NCBI GenBank assembly: GCA_025351825.1 | Contig: JANXVE010000119.1 | Span: 1 to 45,403, forward strand | Direction of reading: 5' to 3' | Source: Chamaesiphon sp. 341R_metabat_111 | Lineage (GTDB): Bacteria > Cyanobacteriota > Cyanobacteriia > Cyanobacteriales > Chamaesiphonaceae | Length of the DNA stretch: 45,403 nucleotides | Shown here: positions 38,012 through 45,403 of the stretch, piece after piece | How the letters are laid out: every line of letters begins with the position of its first letter | How positions within the stretch are numbered: the stretch's first letter is position 1 | Notes under the pieces: model-generated | The model's database searches: none | What the model saw: the letters and a program-made list of their open reading frames with translations, nothing else | Told to the model about the DNA's origin: nothing | Position numbers and translations under genes: made by a program

Positions 38012-40024
38012 TCAAGAGTTCTTAGAATTACCAACTAATTTACTGCGTAATTGTTTGATTCGATCGCGTAATGTTGCGGCTTTTTCAAACTCTAGTTCTT
38101 TAGCAGCTATTTTCATTTCTGCTTCTAGCTGGACGATCGCATCTGGTATTTGTTCGAGGGATAATTCATCAACATGGGCGATAACTGTCTCCAATTGTTG
38201 AGCATTCATTCGACGCGAAAGATCGAGGAATTGGAGAATTGAGTTATTGCCAGTTTTGACGATCGATTGGGGCGTAATATTATTTAGTTTATTATGTGCC
38301 GATTGAATTCCCCGTCTGCGGTCGGTTTCATCGATTGCGGCAATCATACTATCAGTCATTTTATCTGCATACAAAATGGCTTGTCCGCGCACATGTCGAG
38401 CGGCTCTACCCATTGTTTGAATCAACGATCGAGTCGAACGTAAGAACCCTTCTTTATCGGCATCCAGAATCGCCACTAATGACACTTCCGGTAAATCTAA
38501 ACCTTCCCGTAATAAATTCACCCCAATTAATACATCAAACTCACCATTTCGCAAACCCTGAATGATTTCAATTCGTTCGATCGATTGAATTTCTGAGTGC
38601 AGATATTTTACTCTCACACTCCGCTCATGAAAATATTCAGTCAGATCTTCCGCCATTCTTTTAGTCAGCGTCGTAATCAAAACTCGTTCTTCCCGCTGAA
38701 CTCGATCGCGAATTTCACCTAATAGATCGTCTACTTGTCCCTCAGTTGGGCGCACGAAAATTTCGGGATCGATTACCCCCGTTGGCCGGATAATTTGTTG
38801 AGCGATTCGATCCTCTGACAGCTCGATTTCCCAGGTGCCAGGAGTCGCCGAAACAAAAATACATTGATTTACCTTCTCCCAGAACTCATCTGCCTTTAAA
38901 GGGCGATTATCAGCCGCACTGGGCAATCGGAAACCGTGATCGATCAAGACTGTTTTCCGCGCTCGATCGCCATTATACATGCCCCGAATTTGCGGGACGG
39001 TAACGTGAGACTCATCAACGACAAGTAACCAATCATCATCAAAATAATCCAATAAACATTCAGGCGGATCGCCAGCATTTCGTCTGGCTAAATGGCGGGA
39101 ATAATTTTCGACACCATTACAAAAACCCACCTCACGCAGCATTTCTAGATCGTAGCGGGTGCGTTGATCGATCCGTTGAGCTTCGATTAATTTACCATTA
39201 GTTTCTAGCTCGACAATTCGCTTTTTCAATTCATCATCGATATCATTACAAGCATCTTGCAAAGTATCCTCCGGTGTCACAAAATGCCGCGCTGGATAGA
39301 TATTCAAACTACCAACCGTATTTAGAATTTCACCCGTCACTGGATCGACATAGCGAATTGCTTCAATTTCATCGCCGAAAAATTCTACTCGCACGATCCG
39401 ATCTTCGTAGGCAGGACCAATTTCTACCACATCCCCACGCACCCGAAAATTACCACGTTTTAAGTCAATATCATTGCGACTATATTGGACAGAAACCAAC
39501 TGTTTTAACATCTCTCGCTGGTCGATTTCCATCCCCACCTTCAGCGGAATTGCCGCTTTCAGATATTCCGCTGGCGTACCCAAACCATAAATACAGCTAA
39601 TCGAAGCCACCACAATTACATGTCGATGCTCGAACAGCGATCGAGTTGCCGAATGTCGCAACATATCGATTTCATCATTGATTGCCGATGCTTTTTCGAT
39701 GAAGGTATCACTAACGGCAATATATGCTTCCGGCTGATAATAATCGTAATAAGAAACAAAATACTCGACGGCATTATTAGGGAAAAATTGCCGCAGTTCA
39801 TTACACAATTGCGCCGCTAATGTTTTATTGTGAGCTAATACTAACGTTGGTTTCTGATGCTGGGCGATCGTCGCCGCGATCGTAAATGTTTTGCCCGTAC
39901 CCGTTGCACCCAACAAAGTTTGAAACCGCTGTTCGGATTTTAACCCAGCCACGAGCTGTTCGATCGCCCCAGGTTGGTCGCCAGTTGGTTTAAACGGTGC
40001 GATCAGTTCAAATTCAGTATCCAT
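38012..40024 (-). CDS. uvrB: UvrABC nucleotide-excision repair subunit B
   Basis: Damage-verifying helicase of the UvrABC system. The 670 residues match the family. Walker A is in [15 protein letters not shown] (about residues 38-50), and the beta-hairpin [15 protein letters not shown] follows. The DE-H motif is [10 protein letters not shown]. Helicase motifs V and VI appear in [20 protein letters not shown] and [11 protein letters not shown]. The C-terminal UVR coiled coil for UvrC ([20 protein letters not shown]) is present. It is convergent with dnaJ. Confidence 0.98.
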   Translation of the reverse strand: MDTEFELIAPFKPTGDQPGAIEQLVAGLKSEQRFQTLLGATGTGKTFTIAATIAQHQKPTLVLAHNKTLAAQLCNELRQFFPNNAVEYFVSYYDYYQPEAYIAVSDTFIEKASAINDEIDMLRHSATRSLFEHRHVIVVASISCIYGLGTPAEYLKAAIPLKVGMEIDQREMLKQLVSVQYSRNDIDLKRGNFRVRGDVVEIGPAYEDRIVRVEFFGDEIEAIRYVDPVTGEILNTVGSLNIYPARHFVTPEDTLQDACNDIDDELKKRIVELETNGKLIEAQRIDQRTRYDLEMLREVGFCNGVENYSRHLARRNAGDPPECLLDYFDDDWLLVVDESHVTVPQIRGMYNGDRARKTVLIDHGFRLPSAADNRPLKADEFWEKVNQCIFVSATPGTWEIELSEDRIAQQIIRPTGVIDPEIFVRPTEGQVDDLLGEIRDRVQREERVLITTLTKRMAEDLTEYFHERSVRVKYLHSEIQSIERIEIIQGLRNGEFDVLIGVNLLREGLDLPEVSLVAILDADKEGFLRSTRSLIQTMGRAARHVRGQAILYADKMTDSMIAAIDETDRRRGIQSAHNKLNNITPQSIVKTGNNSILQFLDLSRRMNAQQLETVIAHVDELSLEQIPDAIVQLEAEMKIAAKELEFEKAATLRDRIKQLRSKLVGNSKNS

Positions 40025-40234
40025 GCGTCTTTATTACCACCAGCTACATCGAACAAATTACCAGATTGCCAAAAATCGGTCGTTATATTTTAACGCAGTT
40101 TGATGGGTCAGGGGTAATTTTGTACCAAGAATGAAAGATGTTCTGGTTTGAGCGCGATTGACATCGTGACTTTTCTCCATGTTTGTCTTTACTTTAGCTG
40201 CTAGCAGTAGCCGCTGTGAGAGCTAGCTTCGCCA

Positions 40235-40268
40235 AGAAACCCGACTTTTTCCAAAAAGTCGGGTTTCT
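40235..40268. repeat. Palindromic repeat AGAAACCCGACTTTTT (perfect copy)
   Basis: Two 16-bp exact arms flank a 2-nt loop (CC). It lies about 30 nt past the ilvB stop on the minus strand, so it probably also acts as an ilvB terminator, with TTTCTTGG after the stem. Copies are at 22591-22623 and 4400-4426. Confidence 0.75.
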
Positions 40269-40296
40269 GAATCCTACCTGTGCGAATCGATATACT

Positions 40297-42168
40297 CTAA
40301 CTCGATCGCTTGGGGTTTGCCAGTCCTAACATTTCGGCGTTAGATTTACCTGCGGCTACCATTGGGTAACAGTTTTCGTTCCGCTTGACTTGAGCATTGA
40401 GGAGCACGGGACCATCATGGGCTAGCATCTGGGCGATCGCATCTGGTAGATCTTCGCGATTGTCAACTGCCATTCCCTTGATGCCATAAGCCTGGGCTAA
40501 CAGCATGAAATCGGGCTGGGAGGGTGCCATTTCTGAGGAAGAGTAGTTTTCCTCATAAAAGGCTTCTTGCCACTGTCTGACCATCCCTTGCCAGCCGTTG
40601 TTGATAATCACGATTTTGACGTTCAAGCCGTAGTGTTTGAGGGTGCCGAGTTCCTGAAGATTCATCTGGAAACTGGCATCGCCACTGATACAAATGACTT
40701 GCTCGTTGGGAAGTGCCATTTGGACACCCATTGCAGCAGGTACGCCAAAGCCCATCGTGCCTAGTCCTGCGCTCGAAATCCAGTGACGCGGGAGATTATT
40801 GAGAAATTGCGCTGCCCACATTTGATGCTGTCCGACATCGGTGGTGTAGTAAGCATCGGGTGCTTGAAGGCGACATTCGACGATTACTTCTTGGGGTGCG
40901 AGTAAACCTTCATAGGTAGGGGCAACCAGGGGATTGTCTACGCGCCAACCATCGATCGTGTCCAGCCAAGGTTTCGTCAGGGTGGAATTACGACCCAATC
41001 CTAGTTCCTGCACTCGTTGAAGGAGTTGAATTAATACTTGTTTGATATCACCAACGATCGGTACGTCTGGAGTCCGATTTTTGCCAACTTCGGCTGGATC
41101 GATGTCGATGTGGATTACCTTGGCGGTAGCCGCAAATTCGTCGAGTTTACCAGTGACTCGATCGTCAAATCTAGCCCCAACAGCGATCAGCAGATCGCAA
41201 TCAGTTACTGCCCAGTTTGCATAGGCGGTGCCGTGCATACCCAGCATCCCGACGGAGAGCGGATGAGTTTCATTAAATGCACCTTTGCCCATCAGGGTAG
41301 TGGTAACAGGGATTTGAAATAATTCGGCGAGTTGTTTGATTTCGGCATGAGCACTGGCAGAAATCGCGCCGCCACCAACGTAGAGCAGTGGTTGACGACT
41401 ATCTGCGATCAGTTTAACTGCTCGATCGATTTCGGTGAGGTTGCCTTTGACGATCGGAGTGTACCCAGGTAAATTGACGCAACCAGGTTCGATCGGAGTA
41501 TAGTCGCACAACATTGCGCCGACATCTTTGGGAATGTCGATCAGGACGGGGCCAGGGCGACCAGATGCCGCGATGTAGAAAGCTTCTGCGACAATTCGGG
41601 CTAGATCTGCGGGGTCGCGCACGATATACGAATGCTTGACGATTGGCAGTGTAATTCCATAGATATCTGTCTCTTGAAAAGCATCAGTACCGATGAAATA
41701 ACTAGGGACTTGTCCAGTGACAACTACTAGCGGAATTGAGTCCATTTGGGCCGTGGCGATGCCTGTAACGAGATTTGTAGCTCCAGGGCCAGAAGTTGCA
41801 AAACACACGCCTACCTGTCCGGTTGCGCGGGCATAGCCATCAGCGGCATGTGCGGCACCTTGCTCGTGCCGCACCAGAATATGTTTGATTTTACCTGCGG
41901 CTTCAAATCGATAGATTTCGTCATAAATCGGCAGGATCGCGCCACCAGGATAGCCAAAAATATGTTTGACTCCATGACGGTAAAGGCTATCCAGTAGCGC
42001 GTAGGCTCCAATTTGCCGTTGGGATTGGGGTGGAGCGATTGCCTGTAAGTTTGGTGATGACTGGTTAGTTGCTACTTCAAAGACACGTTGAGAAACCACG
42101 GAATAGACCTCGGATGGGGGACTGGGAGACTGGGGGACTGGGAGAAGCACATGGATGATAGCCACCAT
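40297..42168 (-). CDS. ilvB: Acetolactate synthase large (catalytic) subunit
   Basis: First common step of branched-chain amino acid synthesis: condenses two pyruvates, or pyruvate and 2-oxobutyrate, with ThDP, FAD and Mg. The catalytic glutamate is in [16 protein letters not shown]. The middle FAD-binding domain follows, then the ThDP/Mg motif [20 protein letters not shown]...NN near the C-terminus. The start is uncertain. The ATG at 42168 puts repeat-like DNA (CCCAGTCCCCCAGTCTCCCA) into the coding region, whereas a GTG at 42099 (giving [15 protein letters not shown]) has GAGG 8 nt upstream and looks more natural. The small subunit ilvN is not in this window. Confidence 0.95.
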   Translation of the reverse strand: MVAIIHVLLPVPQSPSPPSEVYSVVSQRVFEVATNQSSPNLQAIAPPQSQRQIGAYALLDSLYRHGVKHIFGYPGGAILPIYDEIYRFEAAGKIKHILVRHEQGAAHAADGYARATGQVGVCFATSGPGATNLVTGIATAQMDSIPLVVVTGQVPSYFIGTDAFQETDIYGITLPIVKHSYIVRDPADLARIVAEAFYIAASGRPGPVLIDIPKDVGAMLCDYTPIEPGCVNLPGYTPIVKGNLTEIDRAVKLIADSRQPLLYVGGGAISASAHAEIKQLAELFQIPVTTTLMGKGAFNETHPLSVGMLGMHGTAYANWAVTDCDLLIAVGARFDDRVTGKLDEFAATAKVIHIDIDPAEVGKNRTPDVPIVGDIKQVLIQLLQRVQELGLGRNSTLTKPWLDTIDGWRVDNPLVAPTYEGLLAPQEVIVECRLQAPDAYYTTDVGQHQMWAAQFLNNLPRHWISSAGLGTMGFGVPAAMGVQMALPNEQVICISGDASFQMNLQELGTLKHYGLNVKIVIINNGWQGMVRQWQEAFYEENYSSSEMAPSQPDFMLLAQAYGIKGMAVDNREDLPDAIAQMLAHDGPVLLNAQVKRNENCYPMVAAGKSNAEMLGLANPKRSS

Positions 42169-42282
42169 CCATCATCAACCGATTAAGAAGTCGTACTAGA
42201 TCGACTGGCATTCGTGGGCATAATAAGCACAACTCTCAGTATTAGGTGAATTTATGCTGTCTACCCTCGCTCTATATACACA

Positions 42283-43662
42283 TTGACTTTCAATCCCGAA
42301 TTATGTCGAAATGAAAGTGAAGTTGAAAGCAAACTGATCGTTCATTACCTGCTTCCAAAACTGGGTTACTCTCCCGATACATGGCATCAGGAGGTAAAGT
42401 TTGGCAAGATTAGATTGGATTTCCTGGCATTTACTCAAAAATTGCCCTTGACATCAACTCCTCGCTCTTCAGTGGGTTTGGTAATCGAAGCCAAGAGTCC
42501 ACGTCGGAATTTAGATAAGCACGTTTCTCAACTTCGCAACTATTTAACTAGCTTAGATATTGCTTATGGATTGTTGACAAATGGCAAAGAATTAAGAATT
42601 TATTATCAATCTCTAGGTAAATTACAATTAATATTTAGATGTGCTGGGAAAGATATTGACGATCGATTACCAGATATAATTCAATTAATTGGTCGTGATT
42701 TTATCAAAGAAAGGCTACAACTACCAGAATCATTAACACAAGTCACACCCAATCCTATTGTTGCTAAATATTGCAGGACATTATCGATGAAAACTATTGC
42801 TATCTATCACAATAAAGGCGGTGTCGGTAAAACGACAGTCTCGACTAATCTAGCTGCTGCTATGAGCAAAAAAGGCTATCGGGTGCTACTAATTGATATT
42901 GATGCTCAGGCGAATAGTACTTTTGCCACAGGTTTGGTAAAATTTCAATTTGAAGAAGAAGATGATTTGCGCGATCGGAATATCTGCGATCTGATTAGTA
43001 GTGCTGAGAAGAATTTTGTTGGTGAAATAGTTCGGACATCTCAATATTTCAACAATCCAGAGATCGATGTCATTCCAGCACATATTAATTTGATCGATAA
43101 GCAGAGCGATCTGACAACAGCGATGGCAAGTCGAACGAGATTATTAAACAAACTCAAGCACGTTAATAATATCTATGACATCGTAATCATTGACACGCCA
43201 CCGTCTCGCGATATTTATGCTGAAGTTGCCCTGATTACCGCTGATTATCTAATCATTCCCTCCGATCTCAAACCATTTGCCAACCAAGGTTTACCTACTG
43301 TCAAAAATTTTATTAAGGATATCAATGAAAACCGGACAACATTTGGCAGAAAACCAATTGAGTTGCTTGGAGTATTGGCATCAAAAATATCTACTAACGC
43401 CCGATTTATCCAATACACGTTTCCCAAACAGCGCGATGTCATCGGCAAGCGATATGAGATGCCGCTAATGGAATCAGTAATTTACGATCGAACTGCCTTA
43501 TCTGAGTCATTTAACAAAACCATCGTCGTCGGCGAGGTAGAATATCCAGATCCTAAATCAATCTTTAAATACGCTGACGAGGTGAATAATGCCGCTCAAA
43601 CATCTGCAATGGAATTTGATATCTTGGCAGAGGAAGTTTTAGCTAAAATTGGGTTAAAGTAA
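42283..43662 (+). CDS. Nuclease-like (HSDR_N/PD-(D/E)XK) domain fused to ParA ATPase
   Basis: A 459-residue two-domain protein. Residues ~10-150 resemble the N-terminal endonuclease-like domain of type I restriction enzymes. They show NESEVESKLIVHYLLPKLGY, D46 in IRLDFLAF, E69-A-K71 in GLVIEAKSP, and the QLRNYLTS element. The second part starts at an internal Met169 (MKTIAIYHNKGGVGKTTVST), a full ParA/MinD deviant Walker A. The VLLIDIDAQANST segment and Walker B IVIIDTPPS (D304) follow. The protein thus joins a restriction-type nuclease fold to a partition ATPase. The start is a TTG at 42283 without a clear Shine-Dalgarno; no in-frame ATG exists upstream before the stop at 42247. It is coupled to the ParB-like gene (1-bp stop/start overlap). 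Confidence 0.85.
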   Translation: MTFNPELCRNESEVESKLIVHYLLPKLGYSPDTWHQEVKFGKIRLDFLAFTQKLPLTSTPRSSVGLVIEAKSPRRNLDKHVSQLRNYLTSLDIAYGLLTNGKELRIYYQSLGKLQLIFRCAGKDIDDRLPDIIQLIGRDFIKERLQLPESLTQVTPNPIVAKYCRTLSMKTIAIYHNKGGVGKTTVSTNLAAAMSKKGYRVLLIDIDAQANSTFATGLVKFQFEEEDDLRDRNICDLISSAEKNFVGEIVRTSQYFNNPEIDVIPAHINLIDKQSDLTTAMASRTRLLNKLKHVNNIYDIVIIDTPPSRDIYAEVALITADYLIIPSDLKPFANQGLPTVKNFIKDINENRTTFGRKPIELLGVLASKISTNARFIQYTFPKQRDVIGKRYEMPLMESVIYDRTALSESFNKTIVVGEVEYPDPKSIFKYADEVNNAAQTSAMEFDILAEEVLAKIGLK

Positions 43663-44570
43663 TGATTAAATGTTATTTTGTCGATATTAAGGACATCAGC
43701 TCAGACTTACCTAGATCGCATTTTATCAAATCAGATTTAGAACAGCTAGCAAATCTAATTTTGGCAACTGATGGATTGATCCGTCCGTTAATCTTGAAAA
43801 AAAGCGGTGAAGAGAAATATACCGTAATTGAAGGGCATCGAGAATATTATGCAGCCCTAATAGCAAAGGAGAAAAATAGTAGCAAAGCCGAAATGGTTAA
43901 TGCCTTTGTGATTAATCCTAATATTCAAGCATCTGCGATCGAGCAATTACAGCTATTAAGAGAAGATCGTTCTCCTATAGTTATACCAGCTCCTACTTCT
44001 TCAGGTATCGAGCAGCTACTACCAGCATTATCAGCAGCAATCTCTCAACAAATTCAACCATTAGTAGAGCAAATTGCCCAGCAGCAAAAGATGCTAGAAG
44101 CACTGATGCTCGATCGTGCTGCGCCTTCACCTGTTCCGGTAGCAAAAATTGACAAGCCAGATTTACCTAAGCCAGAAGATCCTTTACCAATTGCTCCTGC
44201 TGTGGTAGTTAAACCTGTGAAAGTAGTAGAACCCAAACTACCTAAGCCACAAAAAGCAGAGAGATCTAAGCCAGATAAAACACCTAAAGCTACATCTAGC
44301 AAGAAAGTGGCTAAATTACCAGAATCGATCGATCCAATTAAGGCAACAAATACCCTCGATCTGATTAATACTCTTAGTCAAGATGATTTGATCTTTAAGA
44401 TGGAAAGATCTAAAGTATCAAAAGCTGCAATTAAACTAGTACCAGATATTATCATGGTTCGCGATCGTCAGCCAGGTCGAAAATTTGATACATGGGAAAC
44501 TGTCGTTGATTTAAAAATCAAGGGGCTGGGAGCTAAAATAGTCGAAGGAATTATTGAAAAGTTAAAGTAA
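43662..44570 (+). CDS. ParB-like N-domain protein with coiled coil and C-terminal HhH-like segment
   Basis: A 302-residue protein translated from an ATG that overlaps the upstream TAA (TAATG). Residues 1-75 match the ParB/Srx-like N domain: GLIRPLILKK and the box VIEGHREYYAALIA. The usual Arg-rich ParB box is replaced (GHREYY). Residues ~105-140 form a Gln-rich coiled coil (ISQQIQPLVEQIAQQQKMLE), and 140-215 a Pro/Lys-rich linker (KPDLPKPEDPLPIAP). The end (FDTWETVVDLKIKGLGAKIV) looks like a helix-hairpin-helix DNA-binding motif. There is no ParB central HTH. Its partner is the nuclease-ParA protein; the product is probably the DNA- or partner-binding component. Confidence 0.75.
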   Translation: MIKCYFVDIKDISSDLPRSHFIKSDLEQLANLILATDGLIRPLILKKSGEEKYTVIEGHREYYAALIAKEKNSSKAEMVNAFVINPNIQASAIEQLQLLREDRSPIVIPAPTSSGIEQLLPALSAAISQQIQPLVEQIAQQQKMLEALMLDRAAPSPVPVAKIDKPDLPKPEDPLPIAPAVVVKPVKVVEPKLPKPQKAERSKPDKTPKATSSKKVAKLPESIDPIKATNTLDLINTLSQDDLIFKMERSKVSKAAIKLVPDIIMVRDRQPGRKFDTWETVVDLKIKGLGAKIVEGIIEKLK

Positions 44571-44581
44571 AGTCGATCGCA

Positions 44582-44633
44582 GCGATATATCAAGTAGGGG
44601 CAATTCATGAATTGCCCCTACTTGATATATCGC
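44582..44633. terminator. Perfect 52-bp palindrome between convergent genes
   Basis: Two 26-bp exact arms (starting GCGATATATCAAGTAGGGGC) are centred between 44607 and 44608 on TCATGA. It lies 11 bp after the parB-like stop and about 30 bp before the stop of the J-domain/TPR gene on the other strand. It can end both transcripts, although the T-run is weak. The core GTAGGGGCAATTCATGAATT is, as I recall, a dispersed hairpin common in cyanobacterial genomes. Confidence 0.7.
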
Positions 44634-44664
44634 GTAAAAGTCACAAGTTATTTAATCTGCGATC

Positions 44665-45267
44665 CTAACTTAATTGAGTAATGCGATTGAATGCTCGATC
44701 GACTTCTTGCCATAGTTGTCGATTGTGAGGATCTACCTTGAGAGCCTTCTTGAGATAGATGCGTGCCTTATCAAACTCTCGGTGCTGGATTAATTGATGT
44801 CCGTATTGCGAATAAATAATCCCTTGCCATTGACAAACTTGGGCATCCAGAGGATTGTGATGAGCTAATCCTTCAATTAACACGATCGCTTTGAGAAACT
44901 GTTGTTGCTTTAGTAATGACTGCAATTCATAATATAATTGCCACTTCAATTCATCCTCATTCTTCTTCGCTGGATGAGTTTTCGCTGGTGGTGCGTCGCG
45001 ACGAGTGGTGCAGGCAGGTGCGGGAGAGCTGACTGGAGTCGCTGGAGCTGTGCGAACTGAATGCGCCTGAATTTTGCCGAGTAATACTTGATAAGCTTCG
45101 TTTAGAGCGATGAAACGTTGAGAGGCATCGAGATCGCCTGGATTGAGATCGGGATGAAATTTGCGGGCTAATGAACGGTAAGCAGCTTTTAGTTCATCGA
45201 GAGATGCCCCTCGATATATCCCTAATAACTGATAACATTTGTCCAGACTTATGGTGGATGCAAGCAT
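44665..45267 (-). CDS. J-domain protein with TPR-like C-terminus
   Basis: A 200-residue protein. The N-terminal J domain (about residues 8-66) has [20 protein letters not shown] and the HPD tripeptide in [21 protein letters not shown] Pro/Ala-rich linker (70-105) follows, then tetratricopeptide-like helices (about 108-195) such as [20 protein letters not shown] with [14 protein letters not shown]. It probably recruits DnaK to a client or membrane partner. The TPR type is typical of cyanobacteria, but no specific role is known. The next 136 bp to the window end hold no supported gene. Confidence 0.85.
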   Translation of the reverse strand: MLASTISLDKCYQLLGIYRGASLDELKAAYRSLARKFHPDLNPGDLDASQRFIALNEAYQVLLGKIQAHSVRTAPATPVSSPAPACTTRRDAPPAKTHPAKKNEDELKWQLYYELQSLLKQQQFLKAIVLIEGLAHHNPLDAQVCQWQGIIYSQYGHQLIQHREFDKARIYLKKALKVDPHNRQLWQEVDRAFNRITQLS

Positions 45268-45403
45268 TTATTTACCAGAACGCAACTAATCTAAAATTTG
45301 AATCATACTTACTTAGTGTTCCCCGCAATTCCACCCGAATATCACCCAGTCTCGATGTATACTAACCAATTGAAAGTCGCGCATTTTTAAAGCTCTTGCA
45401 ACG

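Noticed and set aside
45268-45403. A 64-codon plus-strand reading near the window end (45171-45365)
   Set aside because: It overlaps the start of the J-domain/TPR gene in antisense and has no features of its own.

Overview
The window is a stretch of cyanobacterial chromosome. The evidence is the split RNA polymerase beta-prime (separate rpoC1 and rpoC2 genes), the rpsT-tatD-rpoB-rpoC1-rpoC2 order, a DnaK with a long C-terminal tail next to a zinc-finger-less DnaJ, a fibrillin-like protein, bifunctional RibBA, and very frequent GCGATCGC/CGATCGAT (HIP1-like) sites. The intergenic DNA is full of heptameric tandem repeats and hairpin repeats, as in filamentous or colonial cyanobacteria. I cannot name the species from sequence alone.

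Layout. 1-4340: a dynamin-like/DUF697 GTPase cut by the left edge, an SRPBCC protein, a conserved protein with an apparent one-base frameshift, and a DUF433/DUF5615 toxin-antitoxin-like pair. 4438-9650: ribBA and argC (divergent), then tsf and rpsB on the minus strand. 9988-21261: the minus-strand transcription/ribosome block rpsT, tatD, rpoB, rpoC1, rpoC2, whose spacers carry several repeat families. 21548-29400: DUF5895 protein, ruvX, an unknown membrane protein, coaD, a DUF39 (homocysteine biosynthesis) protein, a small monooxygenase-like protein, a DUF4336/fibrillin-like pair and a lipoprotein. 29470-34033: queF, a MITE-like inverted repeat, a conserved Cys-motif protein, a decayed VIT/CCC1 transporter, a Tat molybdoenzyme with its cytochrome b partner, and a PAP2 phosphatase with a hypothetical protein. 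34251-42168: dnaK3-type dnaK, dnaJ, uvrB and ilvB. 42283-44570: a two-gene cassette in which a PD-(D/E)XK nuclease-like domain is fused to a ParA ATPase, followed by a ParB-like protein ending in a helix-hairpin-helix-like segment. 44665-45267: a J-domain/TPR protein.

Most genes are housekeeping: transcription, translation, branched-chain amino acid, arginine, riboflavin and CoA synthesis, DNA repair and chaperones. The strongest candidate for an undescribed system is the nuclease-ParA/ParB-like cassette. A second striking pattern is that short heptamer repeats stop within about 0-15 nt of the start codons of at least seven genes, where a Shine-Dalgarno sequence would normally lie. Two genes (2027-3315 and 30923-31344) look broken by single-base losses. 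No tRNA, rRNA, CRISPR array, IS transposase or recognised riboswitch was seen.
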